Below, piece after piece: positions 26,074 to 33,964 of a stretch of DNA of 64,000 nucleotides. The translations under genes were made by a program, and so were the position numbers. Source of the stretch: UBA1858 sp963976865 (GTDB lineage Bacteria; Pseudomonadota; Gammaproteobacteria; UBA4575); contig CAXBLY010000002.1 in assembly GCA_963976865.1 (NCBI GenBank), positions 1 through 64,000 on the forward strand, given 5' to 3'. The notes under the pieces were generated by a model. It worked only from the letters and a program-made list of their open reading frames with translations. It ran no database searches and had not been told where the DNA came from. The first letter of the stretch is position 1, and every line of letters starts with the position of its first letter.

Positions 26074-26769
26074 TTAAACCGATAAATACTTTTGTACTAG
26101 ATCGTCTGTTAAAGAATCAATGTTACCTTCAGTTGCAATGACACCATTATCCAAAATGGCAAATCTCTGTGAAGCTCTGCGTGCGAAATTAACGTTGTGC
26201 TCAACGAGTACCAGTGTCATTTTATGATTACTATTCAAATCGATAAGTACCTCCTCAATTTTTTCAACAATATTTGGCTGAATGCCTTCGGTAGGTTCAT
26301 CTAACAACATTACTTTAGGCTCGGTAAGTAATGCACGGGCAATCGCCAATTGTTGTTGCTGTCCGCCAGACAGGTCCCCACCACGTTTAGATAAAAACTC
26401 TTTTAAAATAGGAAATAAATCAAACACCCAGTCGTTAATCTCACTGGAATTCTTATGCGATGCAAAAGTACCTATAGTTAAATTTTCTTTAACAGTAAAT
26501 AGAGGCAAAATTCCTCTCCCCTGAGGTACATAGCCTATCCCGGCAATCGCGCGATCGTGTGTTTTTTTATTATTGATTTCCTTGCCATCAAGTTGAATAC
26601 TTCCTGTAATATTATCCATCAATCCAACGACCGCCCTCATAAGGGATGTTTTACCTACACCATTCCTTCCAAGCACCGAAAGAAATTCACCCTGTTTAAT
26701 TTCCAGATTAACATCCTGTACCGCTCTACTATGTCCATAAAATGCATTCACTGATGACAGTTTAAGCAT
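26074..26769 (-). CDS. urtE: Urea/amide-type ABC transporter ATPase, UrtE-like (copy 1)
   Basis: The 231-residue ATPase has Walker A GRNGVGKT, signature LSGGQQQQLAIARALL and Walker B VMLLDEPTEGIQP, and is of the LivF/UrtE type (TEGIQP is characteristic of UrtE). It powers an importer for urea or short amides together with UrtD. Its start overlaps the urtD stop by 8 bp, showing translational coupling. It is followed by amiE. A second copy set is at 52630-57555. The named substrate is inferred from amiE and amiCR in the same locus. Confidence 0.9.
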   Translation of the reverse strand: MLKLSSVNAFYGHSRAVQDVNLEIKQGEFLSVLGRNGVGKTSLMRAVVGLMDNITGSIQLDGKEINNKKTHDRAIAGIGYVPQGRGILPLFTVKENLTIGTFASHKNSSEINDWVFDLFPILKEFLSKRGGDLSGGQQQQLAIARALLTEPKVMLLDEPTEGIQPNIVEKIEEVLIDLNSNHKMTLVLVEHNVNFARRASQRFAILDNGVIATEGNIDSLTDDLVQKYLSV

Positions 26770-27514
26770 AAGCGATACCTCCCTTGCCTAAATATGCATC
26801 GATCACTTCCTGGTTATTCTCTATTTCACTTACTGTACCTTCGGCTAATAGTTTTCCTTGATGCATAACAGAAATAACATCTCCAATCTCTTTGACAAAC
26901 CCCATATCATGCTCAACAACTATAAGTGTGTGTTTCTTTGCTAATCGTTGAAATAATTCGGCAGTTTTATGTGTTTCCTGTCGTGTCATACCTGCGGTTG
27001 GTTCATCCATTAAAATCAGTTTTGGATTCTGCGCAACCAGCAATGCAATCTCTAGCCATTGGGTCTGCCCATGTGACAGATGACCTGCATGGATATTCAT
27101 GTGGTCTTGCAAGTTAACCATCTCTGCAAGCTCCTCAAGATTATCTTTATTTGAAGAACTGAACTTGCACAGATTTTTTAATACACTGGTTTCTTTTGAT
27201 GAGGCCACTTCCAGGTTTTCACGAACAGTTAATTCATGAAACACGCTGGGAATCTGAAACTTTCTTCCAATACCTATACGTGCAATTTTATGTTCCTGAA
27301 GCCTTCCTATTGATTTAGATTCAAATTCCAGTGCCCCTGACGTTAGTTTTGTTTTCCCGCAAATAACGTCCAATGCTGTTGTTTTTCCTGCGCCATTAGG
27401 ACCAATCAGACATCTCAACTCACCTTTGTTAACAACAAAGTTGAATCCATTCAAAGCGAGGAATCCGTTAAAATTCACTATGCTGTCTTTTAATATTAAT
27501 TGCGGTGTAGTCAT
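26762..27514 (-). CDS. urtD: Urea/amide-type ABC transporter ATPase, UrtD-like (copy 1)
   Basis: This 250-residue ATPase has Walker A GPNGAGKTT, a LSHGQTQWLEIALLV signature (the LSHGQ form is usual in UrtD) and Walker B LILMDEPTAGMT. It is the LivG/UrtD partner of the next gene and overlaps it by 8 bp. The start follows urtC by 14 bp. It works on the inner face of the membrane with the two permeases UrtB and UrtC. Confidence 0.9.
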   Translation of the reverse strand: MTTPQLILKDSIVNFNGFLALNGFNFVVNKGELRCLIGPNGAGKTTALDVICGKTKLTSGALEFESKSIGRLQEHKIARIGIGRKFQIPSVFHELTVRENLEVASSKETSVLKNLCKFSSSNKDNLEELAEMVNLQDHMNIHAGHLSHGQTQWLEIALLVAQNPKLILMDEPTAGMTRQETHKTAELFQRLAKKHTLIVVEHDMGFVKEIGDVISVMHQGKLLAEGTVSEIENNQEVIDAYLGKGGIAYA

Positions 27515-27528
27515 TAAAAATTACCTGT

Positions 27529-28644
27529 TCACTTCTTTCTGCTATTTAATTTCATAAACATATCACCAAACAATCCCGCGATACCTTTAGGCATAAATAA
27601 AACAATAATGACAAATATGAATCCCATGACGAGCGTCCAGGTTTCCAGGAATGTCTGTGATTCTGATAATGATCCTTGCACACCCACCACGAATATTGCA
27701 CCCAGCATGGCACCTAGAAGGCTTTGTCTTCCACCGACTGCACACCAGATCACAATAGACAGACTTATATGGACACCTAGAAAAGTAGGCGATGCAAACT
27801 CCATGACAATGGTATAGAGCATACCTGCAAGGCCAGCTATTCCCGCTGATACAGAGAATGCAAATATTTGGTAGTTTGCTACATCGTATCCAAAATACCG
27901 TACCCTGCTCTCGTGATCTCTAATTGCCTGTAATATTTTTCCGGTTTTACTTTTTGTTACCGCCAATGTCAGAAACAGGCTCAACGTCAGAAAGATCGCA
28001 ATCAGATAATAAGCGGAACTGCCATACGCATCGAACTCAAATCCCAACACTTCAAGCTGCGCGAGGTCAGTAATGCCATTAAAACCACCCGTAATACTTT
28101 GCTGATCTATAATCAACAGATTTACAACCACTAATATTGCAAGTGTTATGATCGCTACATAAACACCTGTGATTCTGCCTTTAAAGATAAACCAGCCCAC
28201 CAGCATTGAAAATAATACCGGCACAGCGATACCTAATATTATTGCTATCGGCAAGTAATGAAATGGCTGCCAAATCAATGGTAGTTTTTCAACATTATTC
28301 CAGACCATAAAGTCCGGCAGGCCTTCTGCACCCGTGTGAATAGGAACAGTATTTAGCTTCAGGGCCATGGCCATACAATACGACCCCAAACCAAAACTTG
28401 TGGCCTGTCCGAGATTAAGAATACCTGAATAGCCCCATGACAAACTCAGCGCCATTGCCAGCATTCCCATTACCATATAAGTAGAAAATTTATTTAGTAA
28501 ATAAGCGTTATCCATGACCGAAGGAATAATAAATAACGCGCCACACACAAGTGCATAAATTACAATCTGAGTGGAAGTTTTTCCATTACGCTTCGCTGCT
28601 TCAATCATAACTTCACCCGTTTTTGGCTCATTCACTGAATTCAT
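27529..28644 (-). CDS. urtC: Urea/amide-type ABC transporter permease, UrtC-like (copy 1)
   Basis: The 371-residue permease has about ten membrane helices of the LivM/UrtC type, with the conserved ALSLSWGYSGILNLGQATSF region near 62-82, the EAA-like cytoplasmic stretch KILQAIRDHESRVRYFGYDV and a C-terminal FMPKGIAGLFG. It forms the channel with UrtB, whose gene ends 3 bp upstream. The first 25 residues are a soluble extension (EPKTGEVMIEAAKRNGK). Confidence 0.9.
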   Translation of the reverse strand: MNSVNEPKTGEVMIEAAKRNGKTSTQIVIYALVCGALFIIPSVMDNAYLLNKFSTYMVMGMLAMALSLSWGYSGILNLGQATSFGLGSYCMAMALKLNTVPIHTGAEGLPDFMVWNNVEKLPLIWQPFHYLPIAIILGIAVPVLFSMLVGWFIFKGRITGVYVAIITLAILVVVNLLIIDQQSITGGFNGITDLAQLEVLGFEFDAYGSSAYYLIAIFLTLSLFLTLAVTKSKTGKILQAIRDHESRVRYFGYDVANYQIFAFSVSAGIAGLAGMLYTIVMEFASPTFLGVHISLSIVIWCAVGGRQSLLGAMLGAIFVVGVQGSLSESQTFLETWTLVMGFIFVIIVLFMPKGIAGLFGDMFMKLNSRKK

Positions 28645-28647
28645 AAA

Positions 28648-29523
28648 TTAATTTCTGACTTTTTGTGAAAACAGACCTTGAGGTCGAAATCTTATGAATA
28701 TCACGATTGCAAGTAACACCAGTGCTTTTGCAATTGTGTCGTTACTGTAAAATGACAATATACTGGACATTTCTCCCAGGATTATTGCGCTTATCACCGT
28801 CCCCATTAAGCTTTCAACACCACCTAAAACAACAATCAGGAATGCATCTACAACATAGGTAGTACCCATTTCAGGGGAAACACTTTTCAATGGTGATATG
28901 AGGGCACCTGCGAGACCGGCAAGTCCCGCACCGTATGCAAAGGTTAAACTGTAAATTCTATTACTATTTATACCAAAGCTACTGGCCACTTCTGAATTTT
29001 GAGTGATCGCCCGTAACTTGATTCCAAACGTTGTTCGATACATCAGATACCAGGTGATGGCAAATAATGTTCCTGCAAACACCAGAATGAATATTCGAAA
29101 AGCTGAAATCTCAACGCCAAAAATAGACATGCTACTCGCCAACTGTTGCGGCATTTCCACATAACGTAATTCACCACCTGCGCTAAGGCGTATTGCCTGT
29201 TGCGCAATGACTCCTATTCCCCAGGTAGCAAGTATTGTGTCCAGCGGCCTGGAATAGAGATGTCTGATAACTACTTTTTCTATAATCCAGCCGATACAGG
29301 CCACAATAATAAATATAAAAAGCAAACTCTTGAACAAACCGAGATTGAAATATGTCTGCAAGGTCCATGCGCTGTATGCACCTAGCATCACAAACTCGCC
29401 ATGAGCCAGGTTTATTACACCAGTGGCGCCATAGATGATAGCCAGACCAAGAGCAACAAGAAGTAATATTGAAGCAATGCTAAGTCCAGTAACTAGTTGT
29501 GAAATGATTGCTGTAGGATCCAT
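28648..29523 (-). CDS. urtB: Urea/amide-type ABC transporter permease, UrtB-like (copy 1)
   Basis: The 291-residue permease of the LivH/UrtB type shows LGLAIIYGATGVINLAHGEF near 26-45, the cytoplasmic RAITQNSEVASSFGINSNRI stretch and a C-terminal FIRFRPQGLFSQKVR. It pairs with UrtC. A 12-bp stem-loop between urtA and this gene probably sets a lower level of permease than of binding protein. No N-terminal periplasmic extension of the long UrtB type is present. Confidence 0.9.
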   Translation of the reverse strand: MDPTAIISQLVTGLSIASILLLVALGLAIIYGATGVINLAHGEFVMLGAYSAWTLQTYFNLGLFKSLLFIFIIVACIGWIIEKVVIRHLYSRPLDTILATWGIGVIAQQAIRLSAGGELRYVEMPQQLASSMSIFGVEISAFRIFILVFAGTLFAITWYLMYRTTFGIKLRAITQNSEVASSFGINSNRIYSLTFAYGAGLAGLAGALISPLKSVSPEMGTTYVVDAFLIVVLGGVESLMGTVISAIILGEMSSILSFYSNDTIAKALVLLAIVIFIRFRPQGLFSQKVRN

Positions 29524-29551
29524 TGTTTTATCAACTAATTTGTTAGCTCCC

Positions 29552-29579
29552 AGAAGCTAGGAAAAAATTCCTAGCTTCT
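29552..29579 (-). terminator. Intercistronic stem-loop between urtA and urtB (copy 1)
   Basis: AGAAGCTAGGAA (29552-29563) pairs with TTCCTAGCTTCT (29568-29579) over a four-base loop. No T run follows on the minus strand, so it is more likely an mRNA-protecting hairpin that raises urtA over urtBCDE than a full terminator. Confidence 0.65.
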
Positions 29580-29608
29580 ACCTATCTAATTATCAGAAAA
29601 TTTATTAC

Positions 29609-30859
29609 CTAAACTTGTTTAAGTCCTCCTTCTGTGCATTGCTGGTCTGGATAAGCCTTATAAGGTACTGGCTCAAGCCATTCTGATGACTGACGTAAAA
29701 TCTCAAATTGACCATCAGATTTGCATACACCAATTTTTGGCCACAAATACGTATGCAATGTAGCAGGATCCAGTCTGACTCGGCCCTGTGGTGCAACCAG
29801 CTCAACGCCTTTAACTGCTTCTCTTATGGTTTGAGGACTGATATCGCTAGGATCAAGTTTTTCAACCGCCTGTTTAAACATGTAGATCTGGAAGTATGAA
29901 GGCTCAGATACAAAGTGAGTTACTTTATCCTTACCCCAGCGTTTTCTATAGGCTTCCACAAACTTGTGATTTTCTGGAGAGTCCCATACCTGGAAGTATG
30001 GTGCTGATGTGAAATGTCCCGCCGCAGCATCTCCGCCCATTGCTGCAACTTCATTTTCCGATGTAGTTAAACTCGCCATAGGCATAGTTTCTGGATCCAG
30101 TCCTGCTGCCCGATATTGACGATGCAGCGCGACAACCGAATCACCAACTACAGTTGAAAAAATCACATTGGGTTTTTCACTACGGAATTTATTAACAACA
30201 GATGCAAATTCCGAGTGACCCAGTGGGACATATTCTTCTGCAACCACTTCGCAACCAAGTTCCGCGAGTAGTTTCTTACAGTAGTTATTCTCTTCTTTAG
30301 GATAAATGTAGTTTGATCCAATCAAGTACCAGCGTTTACCAAACTTCTCTACCAGCCATGGAATAAACTCATCCTGTTGCTGGTTTGGAACAGCACCTGT
30401 ATAGATAACATTTTTGGAACATTCTCTACCTTCATAAAGTGTTGGATACCAATACAGGTTGTCACGCTTTTCAAATACCGGCAGTACTGCTTTGCGACTT
30501 GCAGAGGTATATGAACCAAATACACTGACGCATCTGTCGTTGAGAACAAGTTTTCTGGCTTTAGCAGCAAATGTGGCTGGATCTGAAGCCGGGTCTTCAA
30601 CGACTGGTGTAATTTTCATGCCGTTAATTCCTCCGGCATCATTGATTTCCTCGATTGCAAGAATTGTCGCTTTGTTGAGTGACTCTTCAATGATCCCTGT
30701 CGTGCCTGTTAACGAAAATAGCACCCCAACCTTCACTTCACCTTTCGCCGCATACGCCAATGATGAGTTTTTTATCCATATATACGGGAAGTTAGATGCG
30801 GCCAGAACACCGACACCTACTGCAGTTTTCTTTATAAATGATCGCCTAGTCTTTTTCAT
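29609..30859 (-). CDS. urtA: Urea/amide ABC transporter substrate-binding protein, UrtA-like (copy 1)
   Basis: The 416-residue protein starts with a twin-arginine signal (RRSFIKK, then a hydrophobic stretch) and continues as a type I periplasmic binding protein: VKVGVLFSLTGTTGIIEESL, GSYTSASRKAVLPVFEK, YPTLYEGRECSKNVIYTGA. The sequence is close in pattern to AmiC encoded just upstream, showing shared descent of sensor and importer subunits. It should capture urea or short amides in the periplasm. The start has GGAGGG about 8 bases upstream. The 286-bp gap before it carries a possible ANTAR-responsive leader. Confidence 0.92.
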   Translation of the reverse strand: MKKTRRSFIKKTAVGVGVLAASNFPYIWIKNSSLAYAAKGEVKVGVLFSLTGTTGIIEESLNKATILAIEEINDAGGINGMKITPVVEDPASDPATFAAKARKLVLNDRCVSVFGSYTSASRKAVLPVFEKRDNLYWYPTLYEGRECSKNVIYTGAVPNQQQDEFIPWLVEKFGKRWYLIGSNYIYPKEENNYCKKLLAELGCEVVAEEYVPLGHSEFASVVNKFRSEKPNVIFSTVVGDSVVALHRQYRAAGLDPETMPMASLTTSENEVAAMGGDAAAGHFTSAPYFQVWDSPENHKFVEAYRKRWGKDKVTHFVSEPSYFQIYMFKQAVEKLDPSDISPQTIREAVKGVELVAPQGRVRLDPATLHTYLWPKIGVCKSDGQFEILRQSSEWLEPVPYKAYPDQQCTEGGLKQV

Positions 30860-31077
30860 TTCACACCCTCCAAGTCAGATAGATCTTAATGACACTAAAT
30901 TTCAACCCTGACTGATTGGACAACGTGACTTACTTACTGACACATATGCAATAACCGTAATTAAGCAGCTAACACTGGATGACGGGGCGGTTAAAGTACG
31001 TAGAGTGGGAATGAATGAGAAGTAGAAGGTACAATACTCCCCCGAACCGTCGTGATAACGCGGTTGCAGGGTTTTCT

Positions 31078-31120
31078 TAAGGCTTTGTTGCCTTAGCTTT
31101 TAAATGGCGATGCTGCCATT
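31078..31120 (-). promoter_or_regulatory. Two tandem hexaloop hairpins: candidate AmiR/ANTAR leader
   Basis: In the minus-strand RNA just after amiR, AAUGGC-AGCAUC-GCCAUU (31120-31103) and UAAGGC-AACAAA-GCCUUA (31095-31078) form two 6-bp stems with six-base loops, 7 bases apart. ANTAR proteins such as AmiR bind pairs of hexaloop hairpins to prevent termination. Both loops start with A as expected; the fourth loop base is A rather than the G I recall as typical. A classic terminator right after the second hairpin is not evident. Confidence 0.5.
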
Positions 31121-31145
31121 CACCTTTTGCAAGGATTTTTAAATC

Positions 31146-31769
31146 CTAACTGAATAATTCCTGAGCGTCAATGATGTTACTGGCAATTGAACCGATCGTA
31201 ACTCTTTGCTCCATCGCCTGCTTGCGCATGAATAGATAGGCTTTATCTTCAGTCACATCCATTTGCTTCATCAAGACGATTTTGGCACGTTCAATATTTC
31301 TTAACGACACCAGATTCTCATCAAGTTGATGAATGCGTTTACGTAATCGCTGCTCATAAGAATACAGGCTTCTTGCCACGATTAGACTTGATATAACAGC
31401 CTGCTCAGTCACAGGTAAATGGATTGTTCCATGAGGTGCACAGTGTTCCAGCATGGGATAATCCAGATATCCTGTAGATGGAATTATCAGAATTAATGCA
31501 AATTTAGGAATTCCAGGCAACCCTTCCAGTCTGGCTGGTAAATTATCAAGCATAGAACAGTAAACAACATCATAGTCGGATGGAATGAGTTCCGGCGGCG
31601 GCCATATATGTTTAACTTCAGCGCGGGTATTCTGGACAGCAGTGATTAGCAGTTCGCTTCGGTCATCCCTTGGTGCAATGATTGCGATCCTTAAATCTTT
31701 AAATTTATGGTGTCTGTCAGATACTTTATCGAGTTTTATTCTATTCTCTTTACTCATTCTAGAATCCAC
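31146..31769 (-). CDS. amiR: ANTAR-domain antiterminator AmiR
   Basis: The 207-residue protein has a degenerate receiver-like N-terminal domain without the phosphorylation aspartate set (LRIAIIAPRDDRSELLITAV), a coiled-coil linker, and a C-terminal three-helix ANTAR domain (IERAKIVLMKQMDVTEDKAY then LFMRKQAMEQRVTIGSIASN). That is the plan of Pseudomonas AmiR, which is held inactive by AmiC and, when amide is present, binds leader RNA to let transcription continue. It lies 12 bp after amiC and just before the hairpin-bearing leader of urtABCDE-amiE. Start GTG 31769 or ATG 31757. Confidence 0.92.
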   Translation of the reverse strand: MDSRMSKENRIKLDKVSDRHHKFKDLRIAIIAPRDDRSELLITAVQNTRAEVKHIWPPPELIPSDYDVVYCSMLDNLPARLEGLPGIPKFALILIIPSTGYLDYPMLEHCAPHGTIHLPVTEQAVISSLIVARSLYSYEQRLRKRIHQLDENLVSLRNIERAKIVLMKQMDVTEDKAYLFMRKQAMEQRVTIGSIASNIIDAQELFS

Positions 31770-31781
31770 AGAATTACTCAG

Positions 31782-32936
31782 CTACAATAAATTGGTATTA
31801 CAGAAATCCCTATTTGCACCATAAGCTAGCAAATATGGATCTGCGCACACCGCTGATTTAGATTCAAACAGGACATCAAATAAACCTTTGCAATTGGCTT
31901 TGCCTACTCGTGACCACACATTTGCATGACCACAGGCTCCATTGATCGTCACATTACCCTGAGGCGCTTTCACATCCGCACCAAGCACACTTGCACGAAG
32001 CGTATCTGAAGATAGGGAATTGGCTATTTTCAGTGCCTCTGTAAACATGTTTACCTGAAAATATGCGGTTTCCACACAGACATTAGTGGGCTCATCTGCA
32101 CCATAAAGTTCTTTGTATTTTTTAGTGAATGAGTATCCAGCCTCACCACCAATGCCTTCGAAGTACGATGCCGCAGTAATATGCCCTTCGCCGACATCGT
32201 GTCCCATTGCACGAATTTCTGCTTCCGTCGTTGTCAGGCTGGCGATAGGCATTTTATTGGGATTAAAACCAAAATCTGAATAACTTTGATAGAAGTCTGA
32301 CGTAGAGCGGCCGACCACTGTGGAAAATATTACATCCGGCTGCATGTTTTTGATATCTCTTAAAATCGGAGTGTAATCCTTATGCCTGGCATTAAGCTCA
32401 AGGTATTGCTCTCCAACCACATCACCACCATTACTGATAATAAATTCCCGCATGATCCGGTTGGACACACGTGGATAAACATAATCAGATCCTACAAAAT
32501 AAAACCGCTTGCCATAATGAGTCATTAAATAATTACATAACTCGATACAGTTCTGGTTTGGTGCAGCACCGGTGTAAATTACATTTGGTGAGAATTCAAA
32601 ACCTTCATATACTGTAGGATACCAGAGCAACCCATTTAAACGTTCAACTACAGGTACAACTGCTTTTCTACTACTTGATGAATAGCAGCCAAATATTGTA
32701 CTAATTCCATCTTCAACCATTAAGCGTTTAGCATAGCTACCAAAAGCATTTGCATCTGAACCCGGGTCATAGCAAACGGGTTGTATAGGTCTGCCATTCA
32801 CTCCTCCCAGATCATTGATTTCCCTGATCGCCATTAAAGTGCCTCTTAACTGAGTCTCTTCAATGACAGCCAAGGGCCCTGTTGTTGAAAACAGTACACC
32901 GACTTTCCAGGGTTCAGAGGTTTTATTTGATATCAT
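31782..32936 (-). CDS. amiC: Amide sensor and AmiR inhibitor, AmiC
   Basis: The 384-residue protein is a periplasmic-binding-protein fold without a signal peptide (starts MISNKTSEPWKVGVLFSTTG), as expected for cytoplasmic AmiC. Conserved stretches include YSSSSRKAVVPVVERLNGLL and WYPTVYEGFEFSPNVIYTGA. AmiC binds acetamide-like ligands and releases AmiR. It heads the locus amiC-amiR-urtABCDE-amiE, and a weak sigma-54-like site lies about 85 bp upstream. The lack of a leader separates it from the transport protein UrtA, with which it shares its fold. Confidence 0.93.
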   Translation of the reverse strand: MISNKTSEPWKVGVLFSTTGPLAVIEETQLRGTLMAIREINDLGGVNGRPIQPVCYDPGSDANAFGSYAKRLMVEDGISTIFGCYSSSSRKAVVPVVERLNGLLWYPTVYEGFEFSPNVIYTGAAPNQNCIELCNYLMTHYGKRFYFVGSDYVYPRVSNRIMREFIISNGGDVVGEQYLELNARHKDYTPILRDIKNMQPDVIFSTVVGRSTSDFYQSYSDFGFNPNKMPIASLTTTEAEIRAMGHDVGEGHITAASYFEGIGGEAGYSFTKKYKELYGADEPTNVCVETAYFQVNMFTEALKIANSLSSDTLRASVLGADVKAPQGNVTINGACGHANVWSRVGKANCKGLFDVLFESKSAVCADPYLLAYGANRDFCNTNLL

Positions 32937-33309
32937 CTACATACTTTTATTCTGCAATTATAAAATCTACGTTCGGTACAGGTAGCGCTATGACTACTAC
33001 TCAATCAGTACGCTTAAGCACATAAGGTGTCAAATAGGAAAAGCTTATTCGAACTATAAATATAATATTATCCGGTTGTTTTCAAGCACTAAGAAGCAGC
33101 ATCCGGGGTACAACCTCACTACCGGAATATACAGAGTAATCACAATATACTTGCGCAATGTTTCATTTTGTCGATATCACTATTGTGCTGAAGGGCTAAA
33201 AAGTAAAAGCTGGCCCATAACCATTTTTCTGCAAACTGGATGGTTACGCACCTGCCATAAGTCAATATGGCATGGTTTAGTAAAAATGATTTTATCCAGA
33301 TGAAATAAC
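32937..33309. other. Intergenic region with weak sigma-54-like site
   Basis: 373 bases between amiC and the retropepsin-like gene. On the minus strand TGACAC-CTTAT-GTGC at 33018-33032 has the spacing of a -24/-12 promoter with two mismatches to TGGCAC-N5-TTGC. It points toward amiC. No gene or structured RNA was recognised elsewhere in the stretch. Confidence 0.35.
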
Positions 33310-33789
33310 TTATAGTTCAGCTGTATACAAACGATTTTTTCTTTGAGGTTTTTTACCGACCAGATATGAAGATGACGAATCCACAAGCGCCCGGCTCTTG
33401 ATGGCATTTCGGCCGAGCAACATTCTGAACCTCATATTTTCTCTGGCAGTCAGAGTGATTTCTATCGGCCATGTATATGCACCAATAGAGAGCGGCGTTT
33501 CTATTACCCAGCGTTCTTCTTTATGTCCACCGGAATCAGTTACAACACGATTGTCTGTCACTTTTGCTTTGCAGATCACTACTGTATCGGTATTAAGCTG
33601 TATGGGGTGAATGCTAAACTCAACAAACTGAATGTTATTTTTCACAAACGGACGCAACTCAAATGCGTGTAGTGCTGACGTTCGTGCACCAGTATCAACT
33701 TTGGCTTTAATTTGCGGCAAACCCAGCTCTGGGAGTGAAACCCACTCTCGCCAGCCGAAAGTTAACTTGTCCTGCGTATCATCGCTCAA
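33310..33789 (-). CDS. Retropepsin-like 'ATP-dependent zinc protease' (RimB-like)
   Basis: The 159-residue protein has the PF05618-type pattern: KAKVDTGARTSALHA with the aspartic-protease-like DTGA, followed by beta strands and FRMLLGRNAI. In Pseudomonas a protein of this family, RimB, is encoded with RimK and opposes or trims glutamate tails on ribosomal protein S6. Here it is divergent from rimK, which supports the same link. The start appears to be TTG at 33789 with AAAGG about 8 bases upstream; there is no in-frame ATG nearby. Confidence 0.82.
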   Translation of the reverse strand: MSDDTQDKLTFGWREWVSLPELGLPQIKAKVDTGARTSALHAFELRPFVKNNIQFVEFSIHPIQLNTDTVVICKAKVTDNRVVTDSGGHKEERWVIETPLSIGAYTWPIEITLTARENMRFRMLLGRNAIKSRALVDSSSSYLVGKKPQRKNRLYTAEL

Positions 33790-33950
33790 TATCTATGCCT
33801 TTGTCATTTGTCTAACACACGGTATAAGCTGTTAAAAAGTCTATTGATTTTACGCAGTAGATTACATTATTCAAGGATGAAATTAGCCTTATTCAGAATA
33901 TCTATTGTAGAGTACACTGGCAGGTATAATTGTAATTAATTTCATTTTAC

Positions 33951-33964
33951 AGGAGCTTATTATC
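33951..33964 (+). promoter_or_regulatory. Shine-Dalgarno and AUC start of rimK
   Basis: AGGAG at 33951-33955 is followed 6 bases later by ATC at 33962, exactly where the initiator Met of RimK proteins should be. ATT at 33959 is the only closer rival. Between the in-frame TAG at 33908 and GTG at 34052 the frame has no ATG, GTG or TTG. Rare AUU/AUC starts are used in IF3-sensitive genes. Confidence 0.6.

Noticed and set aside
31038..31077. Plus-strand hairpin followed by TTTTCTT
   Set aside because: It would end a plus-strand transcript, but no plus-strand gene lies upstream; kept out of the terminator list.
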